From: Gammaproteobacteria bacterium
Lineage (GTDB): Bacteria; Pseudomonadota; Gammaproteobacteria; Ga0077536
NCBI GenBank assembly: GCA_021773835.1
Contig: JAJFJQ010000008.1
Location: 158,225 to 222,224, forward strand
DNA: 64,000 nt
Direction: 5' to 3'
Shown: one piece after another, positions 24,435 through 33,709 of the stretch
How the letters are laid out: every line of letters starts with the position of its first letter
How positions within the stretch are numbered: position 1 is the first letter of the stretch
The notes under the pieces: generated by a model
What the model saw: only the letters and a program-made list of their open reading frames with translations
What the model was told of the DNA's origin: nothing
Databases searched by the model: none
Program-made: the position numbers and the translations under genes

Positions 24435-26273
24435 CTACAGCCTCTGCTTGAGCGTAGCGACCGCGCGCTCGACCAGCGGCGCCCAGTCGCCGGGTTCGTC
24501 CTGGTGCCACAGCCGGGTATTCGGGTACCAGGCGCAGTCTTCCCCATGCCCGAACCAGCGCCAGTTGGTCTGGGCGCGCGGCAACAGCACCCAGGTTTCG
24601 CATCCAAGCGCCCCGGCGGTATGGACGATCGCGGTCTGCACCGAGATCACGAGGTCGAGTTCGGCAACGAGGTTGATCGTTTCGTTGTAGTCGTCGATGG
24701 CCTCCGACCAGTGATGGATCCGGATACCGTGCGCCGCTTGGAAGCGCGCAATGTCATCGGCGCAGTCGGTATACTGCAGGCTGACGGGTACGATGCCGTC
24801 GAGCGCGAGCAAGGGCCGTAATTCCTCGAGCGCCATGGAGCGGAAACGTGCCCCGTTGTTGAGCGTCCCGCCCTGCCAGCTCAAACCGACCTTCAAGTCC
24901 GCGCCGGTCGCATCCAGCCGCTCGCGCCAGTACCGGCGCCTCGCGTCGTCGCCGCGCAGGTAACCCGGCTGCCGGGGGAAGGATTGCCGATCGCGTCGCA
25001 ATACGCGTGGCAGGCTGCCCATGAAGATGTGGTAATCGCCGTCGCGAATTTCACCGCACAGATCCACCCAGTCCGCGTGCGATTCGGTGGCGGGGCGGAT
25101 CTCCGCTTGTGGAAACGAGCGCTCGAAAGCACCCTGCAGGCGCAGATTGCACTGAATGATGCAATGGCCCGCGCGGGCGATAGCCTCGCGAAACATTGAC
25201 GCGAACATAATTTCGTCGCCGATCCCCTGCTCACGCAGAATGAACAGCCGGCGCCCGGCGACGTCTTCGCCCTTCCATACAGCGCCGGGCGCGTTCACGA
25301 CTTCGATCGGTCGTCGCTCCTTCGCGTGCCAGCGATTTTCGTACAGATCCCAACCGTTCGCGAGATCGCCCTGCAACAGTCGGCTCATGCCGTCGTAGAG
25401 ATCGGCGCGACCGACGACGGTCTCGATTCCGGCGCGCCGCGCCATCGGGCAGGCAGGTGCGAGCTCGCGGACTTGATCGAACACCTCGTGCGCCTTGGCG
25501 TGCCTGTCGAGTGAGTACAGAGCAATGCCGACGTGCAGGCGATACACCGCGGATTCCGGAACACGGTCCGCCAGAGCCTTGAACAGCACAAGCGCTTCTT
25601 CCGTGCGTCCGACGTTATAGAGCAAATTGCCGAGGTTCGTCATGGCCACGGCATTGGCCGGGTCCCGATCGAGGATCCCGCGATAACGCGCTACCGCCTC
25701 GGCAACCTGTTCTGTCTCGCCGAGCGCAATGGCAAGCTTCTCCGCGACGTTCGCATCGTTCGGGTCGTAAGCCGCCGCCTGTTGAAGGTGACGCGCAGCT
25801 TCGTGCCAACGCCGCGCCGTGAAATACATCAAGCCCAGATTCGTTATCGCGGGCGCGAACTCCGGGGCCCGATCGAGCACCTGCTCGTAGAGCTCGATGG
25901 CGTGCTCGATGTCGCCGAGCTTCGCCTCCACGTTGGCGAGATTGCACATCGCCTCGACGAACGCGGGGCGAAGATCGAGCGCCGCGCTATACGCATCACG
26001 CGCCTTGCCCAACTGGCCCAGCGAACTGTGCGTCATACCCTTGCGCAGAAAAAAATCCGGATGACGCAGGCTCTTCTCCTCGGCCGCTTCGAAACACGCG
26101 AGCGCGGTTTCGTGATCGCCGTCGCAACGTTTCGCTTCGCCGAGATAGAAATCGATATTCGGATCATGGGGCGACAGGCGCGCAGCCCGGGCGAACACTT
26201 CCGCGGCCCGCCCATAGGCACCATCCTTGAGGCACAACAGGCCTTCGGTTACGAGCCGTTCCACCAGGGTCAT
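24435..26273 (-). CDS. Tetratricopeptide-repeat protein with C-terminal glycosyltransferase-like domain
   Basis: A 612-residue cytoplasmic protein. Residues 1-290 are successive 34-residue TPR units (AYGRAAEVFARAARLSPHDPN, PAITNLGLMYFTARRWHEAA, AVAMTNLGNLLYNVGRTEEA). From about residue 330 a GT-B-like domain follows (GEDVAGRRLFILREQGIGDEIMFA, LKVGLSWQGGTLNN), with a C-terminal nucleotide-sugar half (LDLVISVQTAIVHTAGALGCETWVLLP). TPR-plus-transferase proteins of this kind (GT41/GT9-like) glycosylate secreted or surface proteins in several bacteria. It is the last of three co-directional glycosyltransferase genes immediately upstream of the adhesin cluster. The acceptor is inferred, not shown; heptosyl- or GlcNAc-type donors are both possible. 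Confidence 0.75.
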   Translation of the reverse strand: MTLVERLVTEGLLCLKDGAYGRAAEVFARAARLSPHDPNIDFYLGEAKRCDGDHETALACFEAAEEKSLRHPDFFLRKGMTHSSLGQLGKARDAYSAALDLRPAFVEAMCNLANVEAKLGDIEHAIELYEQVLDRAPEFAPAITNLGLMYFTARRWHEAARHLQQAAAYDPNDANVAEKLAIALGETEQVAEAVARYRGILDRDPANAVAMTNLGNLLYNVGRTEEALVLFKALADRVPESAVYRLHVGIALYSLDRHAKAHEVFDQVRELAPACPMARRAGIETVVGRADLYDGMSRLLQGDLANGWDLYENRWHAKERRPIEVVNAPGAVWKGEDVAGRRLFILREQGIGDEIMFASMFREAIARAGHCIIQCNLRLQGAFERSFPQAEIRPATESHADWVDLCGEIRDGDYHIFMGSLPRVLRRDRQSFPRQPGYLRGDDARRRYWRERLDATGADLKVGLSWQGGTLNNGARFRSMALEELRPLLALDGIVPVSLQYTDCADDIARFQAAHGIRIHHWSEAIDDYNETINLVAELDLVISVQTAIVHTAGALGCETWVLLPRAQTNWRWFGHGEDCAWYPNTRLWHQDEPGDWAPLVERAVATLKQRL

Positions 26274-26301
26274 CCGGCCATCTGTGCCATTTGCGCGGTG
26301 C

Positions 26302-28203
26302 TCACTCGGCGAACGGTGCGCCGTTCGTCCGCAGGTCGCGCCCGAGCATCTTCAGCGCCGGCGTCCAACCCTGACGACGGTCTTCGCGATAAAGGCGCGC
26401 GCGCGGCATCCACGGGGTTGAGTCGCCTTCGTCGCGCCAGCGCCATTCGCCAGGAGACTTGACCAGCACGCGCGCCGCATTGCCGAGGCTCGCCATCACG
26501 TGCATGTTCGTATTGCTGACGCCGACGTAATCGTCTGCCACGTGGAGCAGCGCGGCCATCTGCACGAGATCCTCGTTCAGCGCGCAGAAGTCGTGCACGG
26601 GCGTGCCGGCAAGTTTTTCGATCGCTTCGATTTCACCCGGCGCCGGTGCGCGCTGAACCGCCACGACCGGGCCTTCCCATGTAGCGATGAGCGCGGCGAC
26701 GTCCGCGAGCGCTATCTGCTTGCGCATCGCCGCGTCGCTCGCGAGACCGGCGCGCCAGGTGATCGCAAGTGCCGGGCCGGCGCCGAGCTCGCCCAGAACG
26801 ACCGCCATCTCGGTTACGACGTCGTCCGGCGGTATCAGGGGAAACGGCGCCGGTATGGCGCTGTCGTCGCGGTGCCCGAGCACGAGCGGTAAATCACCGA
26901 CGGCCAGCACTGCAGAATAGATCGACGCGTCGCCGCCGTCGGGAAAGAGCGTCAAACCGGCGGCGCAGCTTTCGAGCAGCGGCCGCATTTTCGCCGACGG
27001 CCGGTAATGCGCATCGATCCCGAACGCACGCAGCTGTGGCAGAAAGCGCAGGAAAAACAATTCGTCGCCGAGCGTCGCTTCGGCGACCACGAGGATCGTT
27101 GTGCCGAGCAGTGCTCGTACATCCAGACGTGACGGCCGCGTCGCGAGCGCATCCGCGGTTCGCGGATCTTCCACATACGCGCGGCCGGTATCAGCGAGCA
27201 CGCGCCATTCGAATTCGCGCCAGGCTTCACCATAGCGCCCGCGCGTGAGCAACAGGTCGGCCCGATAGGCGTGCGCGAGGGCGAATCCCGGGCTCGTCTC
27301 GATCGCCCGCTCGCAGGCTGCGAGCGCTTCATCGGCCTCTCCGTGGACGAGCAGATCCTTGCTCAGATTGAACCAGGCGTCCGTGTAACCCGACAGCTGG
27401 GCCACGGCGTAGTGATAATTCTTCACTGCCTCCGACGTGCGCCCGGCGCGCGAATGCAGATTGCCGAGGTTGTTGCGCACCTGCGGAAACACCGGTTGCA
27501 ACTTCAGCGCGGACTTGTAGCATTTCAATGCATCGTCGTCGCGGCCGAGCTTGTAGTAGACCAGGCCGAGCTCGTTGTGGAGATCGGGATTGTCCGGCGC
27601 GAGGTCTCGGGTGCGACCAAAGGCCGCGGCGGCTTCCTCCAGGTCGCCGGTGGCGAGCAGCAGGCGCCCCAGAAATACCAACAGCTCCGGCGAATCGGGG
27701 GCCAACAGCAAGGCCTCGTTGATCGCGAGCTTCGCCTCTTCCAGACGTTCCTGATCGGCGACGATATTCGCGATATTCACGAAACAGGCAAGTGCCACTT
27801 CCAGCTCGCCCGCGTCTTTTTTCAGCATGCCGAACTCGAAAGCCGCGGCAAAGAAGTCGGGTTTGTTCTGCAGGGCGGCGACGAAGCAGGCGGCCGCTTC
27901 GCCGGGCCTGCGCTGCGGGCCCATCTGGTAGGCGAGCGCGAGATGGTAGAGGAGATCGGGATCGGCGCTGCGCTCGCCGCGACAACGTTCGAGATGCTTC
28001 CTGGCATTGAGCGCGTCATGTTTCTGCAGATAGGCTACACCGTACAGATAGTCGACTTCCGCCGGATCGACGGACGCGTTGTTCAGATGGCGCAGGTCGT
28101 CCAGGGCCGCGTCGACCGCGCCATTCTTCAACGCGGTCGCGATCGCTGCCATGGACGCCGTGACGACGCCGGACGACGGAATACCCGCTGCAGTCTGAGT
28201 CAC
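26302..28203 (-). CDS. Second TPR/glycosyltransferase-like protein
   Basis: About 633 residues from the GTG at 28201-28203, chosen because it lies 4 bases after the stop of the upstream gene; a TTG at 28233 and an ATG at 28152 are alternatives. Residues 1-330 are TPR units (LHNELGLVYYKLGRDDDALKCYKSALKLQP and others, broken by helix turns). The second half has the same plan as the neighbouring protein: LGTTILVVAEATLGDELFFLRFLP, ALAITWRAGL, and a final DDYVGVSNTNMHVMASLG. It is therefore a diverged paralogue of the gene at 24435-26273. The pair may act together, as in paired TPR transferases that modify exported proteins. Confidence 0.72.
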   Translation of the reverse strand: MTQTAAGIPSSGVVTASMAAIATALKNGAVDAALDDLRHLNNASVDPAEVDYLYGVAYLQKHDALNARKHLERCRGERSADPDLLYHLALAYQMGPQRRPGEAAACFVAALQNKPDFFAAAFEFGMLKKDAGELEVALACFVNIANIVADQERLEEAKLAINEALLLAPDSPELLVFLGRLLLATGDLEEAAAAFGRTRDLAPDNPDLHNELGLVYYKLGRDDDALKCYKSALKLQPVFPQVRNNLGNLHSRAGRTSEAVKNYHYAVAQLSGYTDAWFNLSKDLLVHGEADEALAACERAIETSPGFALAHAYRADLLLTRGRYGEAWREFEWRVLADTGRAYVEDPRTADALATRPSRLDVRALLGTTILVVAEATLGDELFFLRFLPQLRAFGIDAHYRPSAKMRPLLESCAAGLTLFPDGGDASIYSAVLAVGDLPLVLGHRDDSAIPAPFPLIPPDDVVTEMAVVLGELGAGPALAITWRAGLASDAAMRKQIALADVAALIATWEGPVVAVQRAPAPGEIEAIEKLAGTPVHDFCALNEDLVQMAALLHVADDYVGVSNTNMHVMASLGNAARVLVKSPGEWRWRDEGDSTPWMPRARLYREDRRQGWTPALKMLGRDLRTNGAPFAE

Positions 28204-28207
28204 GGGT

Positions 28208-28915
28208 TCAGGCCGCCGACGAATCCGGCACAAGCTGCGGCTTTCGTTCCTCGACCGAATTCATGTCGTCGCGATAGCAAAACCATTCCTCCGCGTACGG
28301 CACGTCCGCATACTCGGCGAAGTACGGCCCGCCGGTCGTGTAATGCAGCAGCCCGACGGCGGTGTTTGGTTCGTCATAGCCGACCAGGTGGTTCCAGCGG
28401 GCGGGTAATGCACCAATCAAACCGTCATGTGCCAGCCATTTGAATTGATGCAATTGCAGTCCGGTCGCTGAATTGACGTAATCGGGCGTTAGCCCAACGC
28501 ACCGCGCATTGTTGAACAGCATGACGCTTGACCAGTTCTTCTTTTCGTATCGGGTTTGTTGTTGTCCAAGGAATTTCGTCGACTCGGTAGGTTGGTGGTC
28601 GTGCTTGACAACCTGTACGGCGTATTTCTCATCGCGGAGCCGCCATAACTTCGCAATGTCGTCTAGCATGATCATGTCGCAATCCATAAACACAGCCCAG
28701 CCGTTGTAATCGCATAAATACGGTGTAAGAAATCGACTGAACGCAAAATCCGTAGATTGCAACGGGTCGCGGGATCGGGTCAGGGTCCCTTTCAAGTGTT
28801 CGATATGCAGCGGGGTGATCGCGACCGGCACCGAGGCATTTGCGAGAATACTTTGGCATAAAGCATGGTATGCGGCAGTTTCTCTCCGGTCGAAGCCGAT
28901 AAAGATCCGAATCAT
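28208..28915 (-). CDS. GT-A-type glycosyltransferase (GT8-like)
   Basis: A 235-residue cytoplasmic enzyme starting MIRIFIGFDRRE, the usual opening of this nucleotide-sugar transferase group. The metal-binding DxD motif is visible as FMDCDMIML near residue 85. Further conserved patches are SSVMLFNN and LLHYTTGGPYF, the latter holding the histidine that often closes the active site in GT8-type enzymes. A good Shine-Dalgarno sequence (GGGAAGG) precedes the ATG. It is first in the three-gene glycosylation operon and divergent from the gspC operon. Donor and acceptor are unknown. Confidence 0.72.
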   Translation of the reverse strand: MIRIFIGFDRRETAAYHALCQSILANASVPVAITPLHIEHLKGTLTRSRDPLQSTDFAFSRFLTPYLCDYNGWAVFMDCDMIMLDDIAKLWRLRDEKYAVQVVKHDHQPTESTKFLGQQQTRYEKKNWSSVMLFNNARCVGLTPDYVNSATGLQLHQFKWLAHDGLIGALPARWNHLVGYDEPNTAVGLLHYTTGGPYFAEYADVPYAEEWFCYRDDMNSVEERKPQLVPDSSAA

Positions 28916-29128
28916 CTACCTTCCCTCTTGCTCGCCAACCCAACCTATAGGCGGATCAGCGTAGCCAGCGATTGTTACAAAAATACTACAGCCGGCGATT
29001 GGTTTCGGCGCACGCACATTGCATTCGAATTGACTACGTTTCGCATACGGTTGTAATAGAGCTGTTATGTTGAGGTCGCAACATGACGCCCCGATGGCGT
29101 ACTCAAAGTTCCTATACGGGGTGACAAG

Positions 29129-29638
29129 GTGGTGAAACCTAACTCGGTCGCATCCGAGCGATCGGACAATCCAGATACTAAACGCAGTATCTCTTTGCGC
29201 TTGTCTCAATCCGACTACGATCGGATTCAAACGATCGCAAAGCGCTTGCGCGCTCGCGAGTCGGACGTCTTCCGTTTTTTGCTACGGCTTGCATTAGCCG
29301 AAGTAGCACCGTTGGACAATATTCGAAATTCTGGAGCGGAATTACTGCCTGCGTTTGTGAATTTCGCGACGGAATTCGCGACACATTTCCAACTCGATGC
29401 CGCGCGCATTCAACGCGTTATCAATCTCGACGCAACTGCGACGAATCGGGTGGACGATGACGATATCGAGATGCTCGCCATGGCAGGCATGTCGCATCGG
29501 TACCTCGCGATACGGATCGCGGAAGTCACCGGCAAGGATGTCGGCCCGGACGATGTATTACCGGCGATGCGCCAATACCTCGCAGAGAAGTATCTGCAAG
29601 CTTCGACCGTTAAGACACCCGCTAGCGACATCAAATGA
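29129..29638 (+). CDS. Ribbon-helix-helix-like small regulator coupled to gspC
   Basis: A 169-residue protein starting at GTG (29129). Residues 20-60 show the ribbon-helix-helix-like pattern SISLRLSQSDYDRIQTIAKR, followed by a second helix. It is a full-length paralogue of the protein at 2888-3400. Its TGA overlaps the gspC ATG (ATGA at 29635-29638), so it is the first gene of the plus-strand secretion operon. A regulator translated with gspC could control secretion genes, but an accessory role in the secretion machine cannot be excluded. No regulator of this type belongs to the standard type II secretion gene set. Confidence 0.6.
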   Translation: MVKPNSVASERSDNPDTKRSISLRLSQSDYDRIQTIAKRLRARESDVFRFLLRLALAEVAPLDNIRNSGAELLPAFVNFATEFATHFQLDAARIQRVINLDATATNRVDDDDIEMLAMAGMSHRYLAIRIAEVTGKDVGPDDVLPAMRQYLAEKYLQASTVKTPASDIK

Positions 29639-30234
29639 GTCGCGATTACTTTACTCCCGCGCTCGCCGGGAATGCCCTGATCGCAATCGCAACTGCTTGC
29701 GTCGTAGGCGTCGTCGCATGGCATTTTTTCGATCCCGCGATTCCAGGGGGCGGACCCGCCGTACAACACGTCGCCACACGTGAACCGGAAGCGCCGCTTG
29801 CGCCCGAGCAACCCGACTACACGCAGATCGCCGATTGGCACCTATTCGGTACCGCCGCTGAAGAGATCGCAGACACCACTGGCGGCGGAGAAATACTTGC
29901 GCTCAATGCCGTAGCGGAAAGCACGCTGCAATTGACCGTCACTGGGACCGTCGCCACCAGTGATGGCGACGACGCACGTGCGATCGTAAGGGAACCAAAC
30001 GGAAGCCAGCGTGAATATCAAGTCGGCGAGATCCTACCTGGCAACGTCGGGTTACATGCAGTTGAGCAAAACCGGATCGTGATCCGTCGCAACGGCGTAC
30101 TCGAAGCGATCGCACTACCGAAGCGTCATGAGCTGCAGCTCGATTCCAGTCCCGGTCGAACTCATAGACACGGAAATAACAAGGCTGGTCGGTCGGATCT
30201 GGCGACTACCGAAAACTATTTCGACAATGATTAA
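29635..30234 (+). CDS. gspC: Type II secretion system protein GspC (short form)
   Basis: A 199-residue inner-membrane protein. A single membrane helix lies at residues 10-32 (ALAGNALIAIATACVVGVVAW). The periplasmic homology region begins with YTQIADWHLFG and continues LQLTVTGTVATSDGD and YQVGEILPGNVGLHAVEQNRIVIRRNG, typical of GspC. The C-terminal PDZ domain of long GspC proteins is missing, giving the short version also seen in other proteobacteria. GspC links the inner-membrane platform to the GspD secretin. It overlaps the upstream regulator by 4 bases and precedes gspD by 18. Confidence 0.8.
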   Translation: MSRDYFTPALAGNALIAIATACVVGVVAWHFFDPAIPGGGPAVQHVATREPEAPLAPEQPDYTQIADWHLFGTAAEEIADTTGGGEILALNAVAESTLQLTVTGTVATSDGDDARAIVREPNGSQREYQVGEILPGNVGLHAVEQNRIVIRRNGVLEAIALPKRHELQLDSSPGRTHRHGNNKAGRSDLATTENYFDND

Positions 30235-30252
30235 GTCTCAGGAACCGGGACG

Positions 30253-32235
30253 TTGAGCACAACATTACGAACTTTTCGACGGCTTGGGTGGACACCGGTG
30301 CGTTCGATACATGCTTTGGGCATGTGCCTCATGTTCGCGCTAACAATACTTTCGGCAAGCGCCAACGATGAGACCAACATTCCAGGGAACCCGGATGAAG
30401 AAATCACCTTGAACTTCAAGGGCGCCGACATCCAAGCGCTCATCGAATCCGTGTCAGAAATGACCGGTCGTAATTTCATCGTTGACCCCAGGGTTAAAGG
30501 CACCGTTACCGTTGTTTCGTCGGCGCCGACCAGCCTCGATGGCTTGTATGACGTATTCCTGTCGATCTTAAAAGTGCATGGATTTACCGCGGTGACGAGC
30601 GGCGATGTAACGAAAATAGTACCGGACGTAACCGCGAGAATGGAGGCGGGGGTTGTAACAGGTAGCCCATCGCGATTGCCGGCAGAGGAAATCGTGACCA
30701 TGGTTGTACCCTTGAAATATGCTGAAGCTGCAAATCTGGTGCCGATTTTAAGACCGCTATTGCCACAGGAAGCACACCTCGCGGCCCATCCCGACAGTAA
30801 TGTCTTGATCGTCGCGGACGCTGCGGCAAACGTCGAACGCTTACTCAGTGTCATTCGCAAGGTGGACAAAAAAATTACGCAGAATTTCGAACTCATCCAG
30901 CTCGAACACGCGAACGCCGCGGATGTGATCCAAATAATCTCCTCGATCGAGCAAGCGAATGGCGGCCCGACCGAAGCGAAATCAGGTGCGGCCTTACCGC
31001 TAGTCGCCGATACGCGGACGAATTCGATCTTGCTCGGCGGCGACGATAACACGGACAAGGTCCGTTACCGCGCGTTGATCTCAAGTCTCGATATCGCGGT
31101 CGAAGACGACGGCGGAATTGAAGTTGTGTATTTGAAATATGCAACCGCGGCCGATCTGGTGCCCGTGCTGCAGAGCGTTGCGAGCGGCGAGACTGCTGCC
31201 GCTACAGTAGAAAATCGCGCGCGGCCAAATCGTGTGCGAGGCGCAGCGGCCGCAGAGGTACAAGTCCAGGCGGATGAAGTGACGAATGCGCTGATTATTC
31301 AGGCGCCACCGGACATCATGCGCACCTTGAAGGAGGTGACGACGAAGCTCGATATTCGCCGCGCACAGGTACTTGTCGAAGGCGTGATCGCCGAAGTATC
31401 GAGCGATCATGTCGATGAACTCGGGGTGCAGTGGCACACGAATCTACCGGAAACGGGGATCGTCGCCGGTACCCGCTTTCCCGGTCAGGTCTCGGGGCCA
31501 ATCGACAGCCCTTTTGATCTGGACGATTCCGTTAATTTTCTCGACGGTTTAACTATTGGTTATCTGCGTGCCGGCGATCTGCGCTCGCTCATTCGCGCCT
31601 TGAGTGGTGACCAGTTCACGAACGTGTTGTCGACCCCGTCACTCGTCACGCTCGACAATTCCGAGGCCGAGATCGTCGTCGGGCAGAACGTACCGTTTAT
31701 CACCGGTCAATTCACAAATAACGCGACGACGCCCGACAACCCATTTCAAACGATCGAACGTCAGGATATCGGTATCCTGTTGCGGGTGCGTCCGCAAATC
31801 AACGAAGGCGATACCGTTACGATGGAGATCAGCCAGGAGATTTCGAGCATCGCGGCGGATACGACCGGTTCCGACCTCATCACGAACAAGCGTTCGATCG
31901 TGACGAACGTTCTCGTCGATAATCGTGAAACGATCGTTCTTGGCGGATTGATCAGTGAGGATTTGCAAGAAAACAGTCAAAAGGTCCCTTTTCTCGGCGA
32001 CTTGCCACTAATTGGGGAGTTGTTCAAAAACACGCGCTCAGACTCCATTAAACGTAATCTTATGGTCTTCCTGCGACCGACGATCATGCGCGATAAGTCG
32101 ACGAACCTAGAGTTAAGCAGTAAGCAATACGACAAGATCCGCAACCACCAGATCGAGCACGAAGACCGTCCTGGGCGCTCGCTCCTACATCGCGACGGTC
32201 CGGTGTTACCCGCGTTTAAAGGTCTGCTCGAGTGA
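30253..32235 (+). CDS. gspD: Type II secretion system secretin GspD
   Basis: A 660-residue outer-membrane secretin. The frame is closed by the gspC TAA upstream and offers a TTG at 30253, preceded by AGGA, or an ATG at 30322; TTG is preferred. The signal sequence contains MCLMFALTILSASA. The N0 domain (ITLNFKGADIQALIESVSE) is followed by the repeated N1-N3 modules (VPLKYAEAANLVPILRPLL, IQLEHANAADVIQIISSI, VYLKYATAADLVPVLQSV). The secretin core has NVLSTPSLVTLDNSEA, VGQNVPFITGQ and QDIGILLRVRPQINEGDTV. It forms the channel for folded exoproteins. Confidence 0.93.
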   Translation: MSTTLRTFRRLGWTPVRSIHALGMCLMFALTILSASANDETNIPGNPDEEITLNFKGADIQALIESVSEMTGRNFIVDPRVKGTVTVVSSAPTSLDGLYDVFLSILKVHGFTAVTSGDVTKIVPDVTARMEAGVVTGSPSRLPAEEIVTMVVPLKYAEAANLVPILRPLLPQEAHLAAHPDSNVLIVADAAANVERLLSVIRKVDKKITQNFELIQLEHANAADVIQIISSIEQANGGPTEAKSGAALPLVADTRTNSILLGGDDNTDKVRYRALISSLDIAVEDDGGIEVVYLKYATAADLVPVLQSVASGETAAATVENRARPNRVRGAAAAEVQVQADEVTNALIIQAPPDIMRTLKEVTTKLDIRRAQVLVEGVIAEVSSDHVDELGVQWHTNLPETGIVAGTRFPGQVSGPIDSPFDLDDSVNFLDGLTIGYLRAGDLRSLIRALSGDQFTNVLSTPSLVTLDNSEAEIVVGQNVPFITGQFTNNATTPDNPFQTIERQDIGILLRVRPQINEGDTVTMEISQEISSIAADTTGSDLITNKRSIVTNVLVDNRETIVLGGLISEDLQENSQKVPFLGDLPLIGELFKNTRSDSIKRNLMVFLRPTIMRDKSTNLELSSKQYDKIRNHQIEHEDRPGRSLLHRDGPVLPAFKGLLE

Positions 32236-33701
32236 ACGTGCCGTTCGCCTTCGCGAAACGCCACGGCGTGATCGTCGAGGATATAAACGACGGTCACGCC
32301 AGGCTCGTGTGCCGCGCGGATACGTGCGTTAACGCCTTGCTCGAAGCGGCGCGCGCAGTGCACACCGCGATCGATTTTCGTGAAGTTTCGAACATTGAAT
32401 TCGACAGCTTGCTGCAGGCGAAATTCGAACGGATCGACGGATTCGATAACGAAACGGTCATGGCGGGACTTGGCGACGAACTCGACCTCGACACACTCGC
32501 CGAACGATTGTCCGAGCCGGCGGACCTCCTGGAAAGCGCGGACGACGCACCGATTATTAAAGTCATCAACGCGATCCTCGCCGAGGCAATACGCGAAAAC
32601 GCATCGGACATCCACATTGAGCCATTCGAGGGATCACTCGTCGTGCGGCTCCGAATCGACGGCGTGCTGCGGCGTATCACCCAATTTCCATCCGCGGCGA
32701 CACCGTTGATCGCCTCGCGTATTAAGGTCATGGCGAAGCTCGATATCGCCGAAAAACGTATCCCGCAGGATGGACGAATTTCGCTGCGCGTGGCGAATCG
32801 CCCAGTCGACGTGCGCGTCTCGACCTTACCTTCGGGTCACGGTGAACGCGTCGTCTTACGGCTACTCGACAAACAAGCCGGGCGCCTCGAACTCGAACAA
32901 ATTGGTATGGACCCGGAAACGACAGCGCAGCTCGACCAGATGATCCATAAGCCGCACGGCATTTTTCTTGTTACGGGCCCTACCGGTTCGGGTAAGACGA
33001 CAACGCTTTACGCGGCACTCACCCGGTTGAACGAACACAGCCGCAACATAATGACGGTGGAAGATCCGATCGAGTATTTCGTCGATGGCATCGCACAAAC
33101 ACAAGTAAACAATCGGGTCGATATGAGCTTTGCACGCGGCCTGCGCGCGATGCTGCGCCAGGACCCCGATGTCGTGATGGTCGGGGAAATCCGCGACCTC
33201 GAAACGGCGCAGATCGCGGTACAGGCGAGTCTCACCGGACACGTCGTACTTTCAACCCTGCACACGAATACAGCGATCGGCGCGGTTACCCGTTTGCGCG
33301 ATATGGGCACCGAGCCGTTTCTACTGGCATCGAGTCTCGTTGGGGTGTTAGCTCAACGTCTCGTCCGTTTGCTGTGTCCCGCGTGCAAGCGTGAGGTCGA
33401 TCTCGGCAGCACCGGTAAAGATTTCTTTGGACCACAGTTCGTCATACCTGCTCCCGAGGTGTACGCAGCCGTCGGGTGCTCGGCATGTAACCAAATCGGC
33501 TACCGAGGACGCACCGCCATATACGAACTCGCGAGCTTTGACGAACGCCTGCGTGAACTCGTCCACGACGGCGCCGGCGAACACGAACTCGAACGCTACG
33601 CCTTCGCCAATGCGACAACCCTGCTCGATAACGGCCGGCATAAAGTCGGTGCCGGCGTTACGACCATCGAGGAAGTCACGCGGGTGACGCAGGCGGGCTA
33701 A
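32232..33701 (+). CDS. gspE: Type II secretion ATPase GspE
   Basis: A 489-residue cytoplasmic traffic ATPase. Visible motifs in order are: an N-terminal domain that interacts with GspL; Walker A GPTGSGKTTTLY near residue 250; the Asp box MTVEDPIEY; Walker B DPDVVMVGEIRD; and the His box TGHVVLSTLHTN. A C-terminal zinc site follows, with CPAC near residue 382 and CSAC near 416. It starts at GTG inside the gspD stop codon (GTGA overlap). It powers pseudopilus assembly. Confidence 0.95.
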   Translation: MNVPFAFAKRHGVIVEDINDGHARLVCRADTCVNALLEAARAVHTAIDFREVSNIEFDSLLQAKFERIDGFDNETVMAGLGDELDLDTLAERLSEPADLLESADDAPIIKVINAILAEAIRENASDIHIEPFEGSLVVRLRIDGVLRRITQFPSAATPLIASRIKVMAKLDIAEKRIPQDGRISLRVANRPVDVRVSTLPSGHGERVVLRLLDKQAGRLELEQIGMDPETTAQLDQMIHKPHGIFLVTGPTGSGKTTTLYAALTRLNEHSRNIMTVEDPIEYFVDGIAQTQVNNRVDMSFARGLRAMLRQDPDVVMVGEIRDLETAQIAVQASLTGHVVLSTLHTNTAIGAVTRLRDMGTEPFLLASSLVGVLAQRLVRLLCPACKREVDLGSTGKDFFGPQFVIPAPEVYAAVGCSACNQIGYRGRTAIYELASFDERLRELVHDGAGEHELERYAFANATTLLDNGRHKVGAGVTTIEEVTRVTQAG

Positions 33702-33709
33702 GCGCGACG

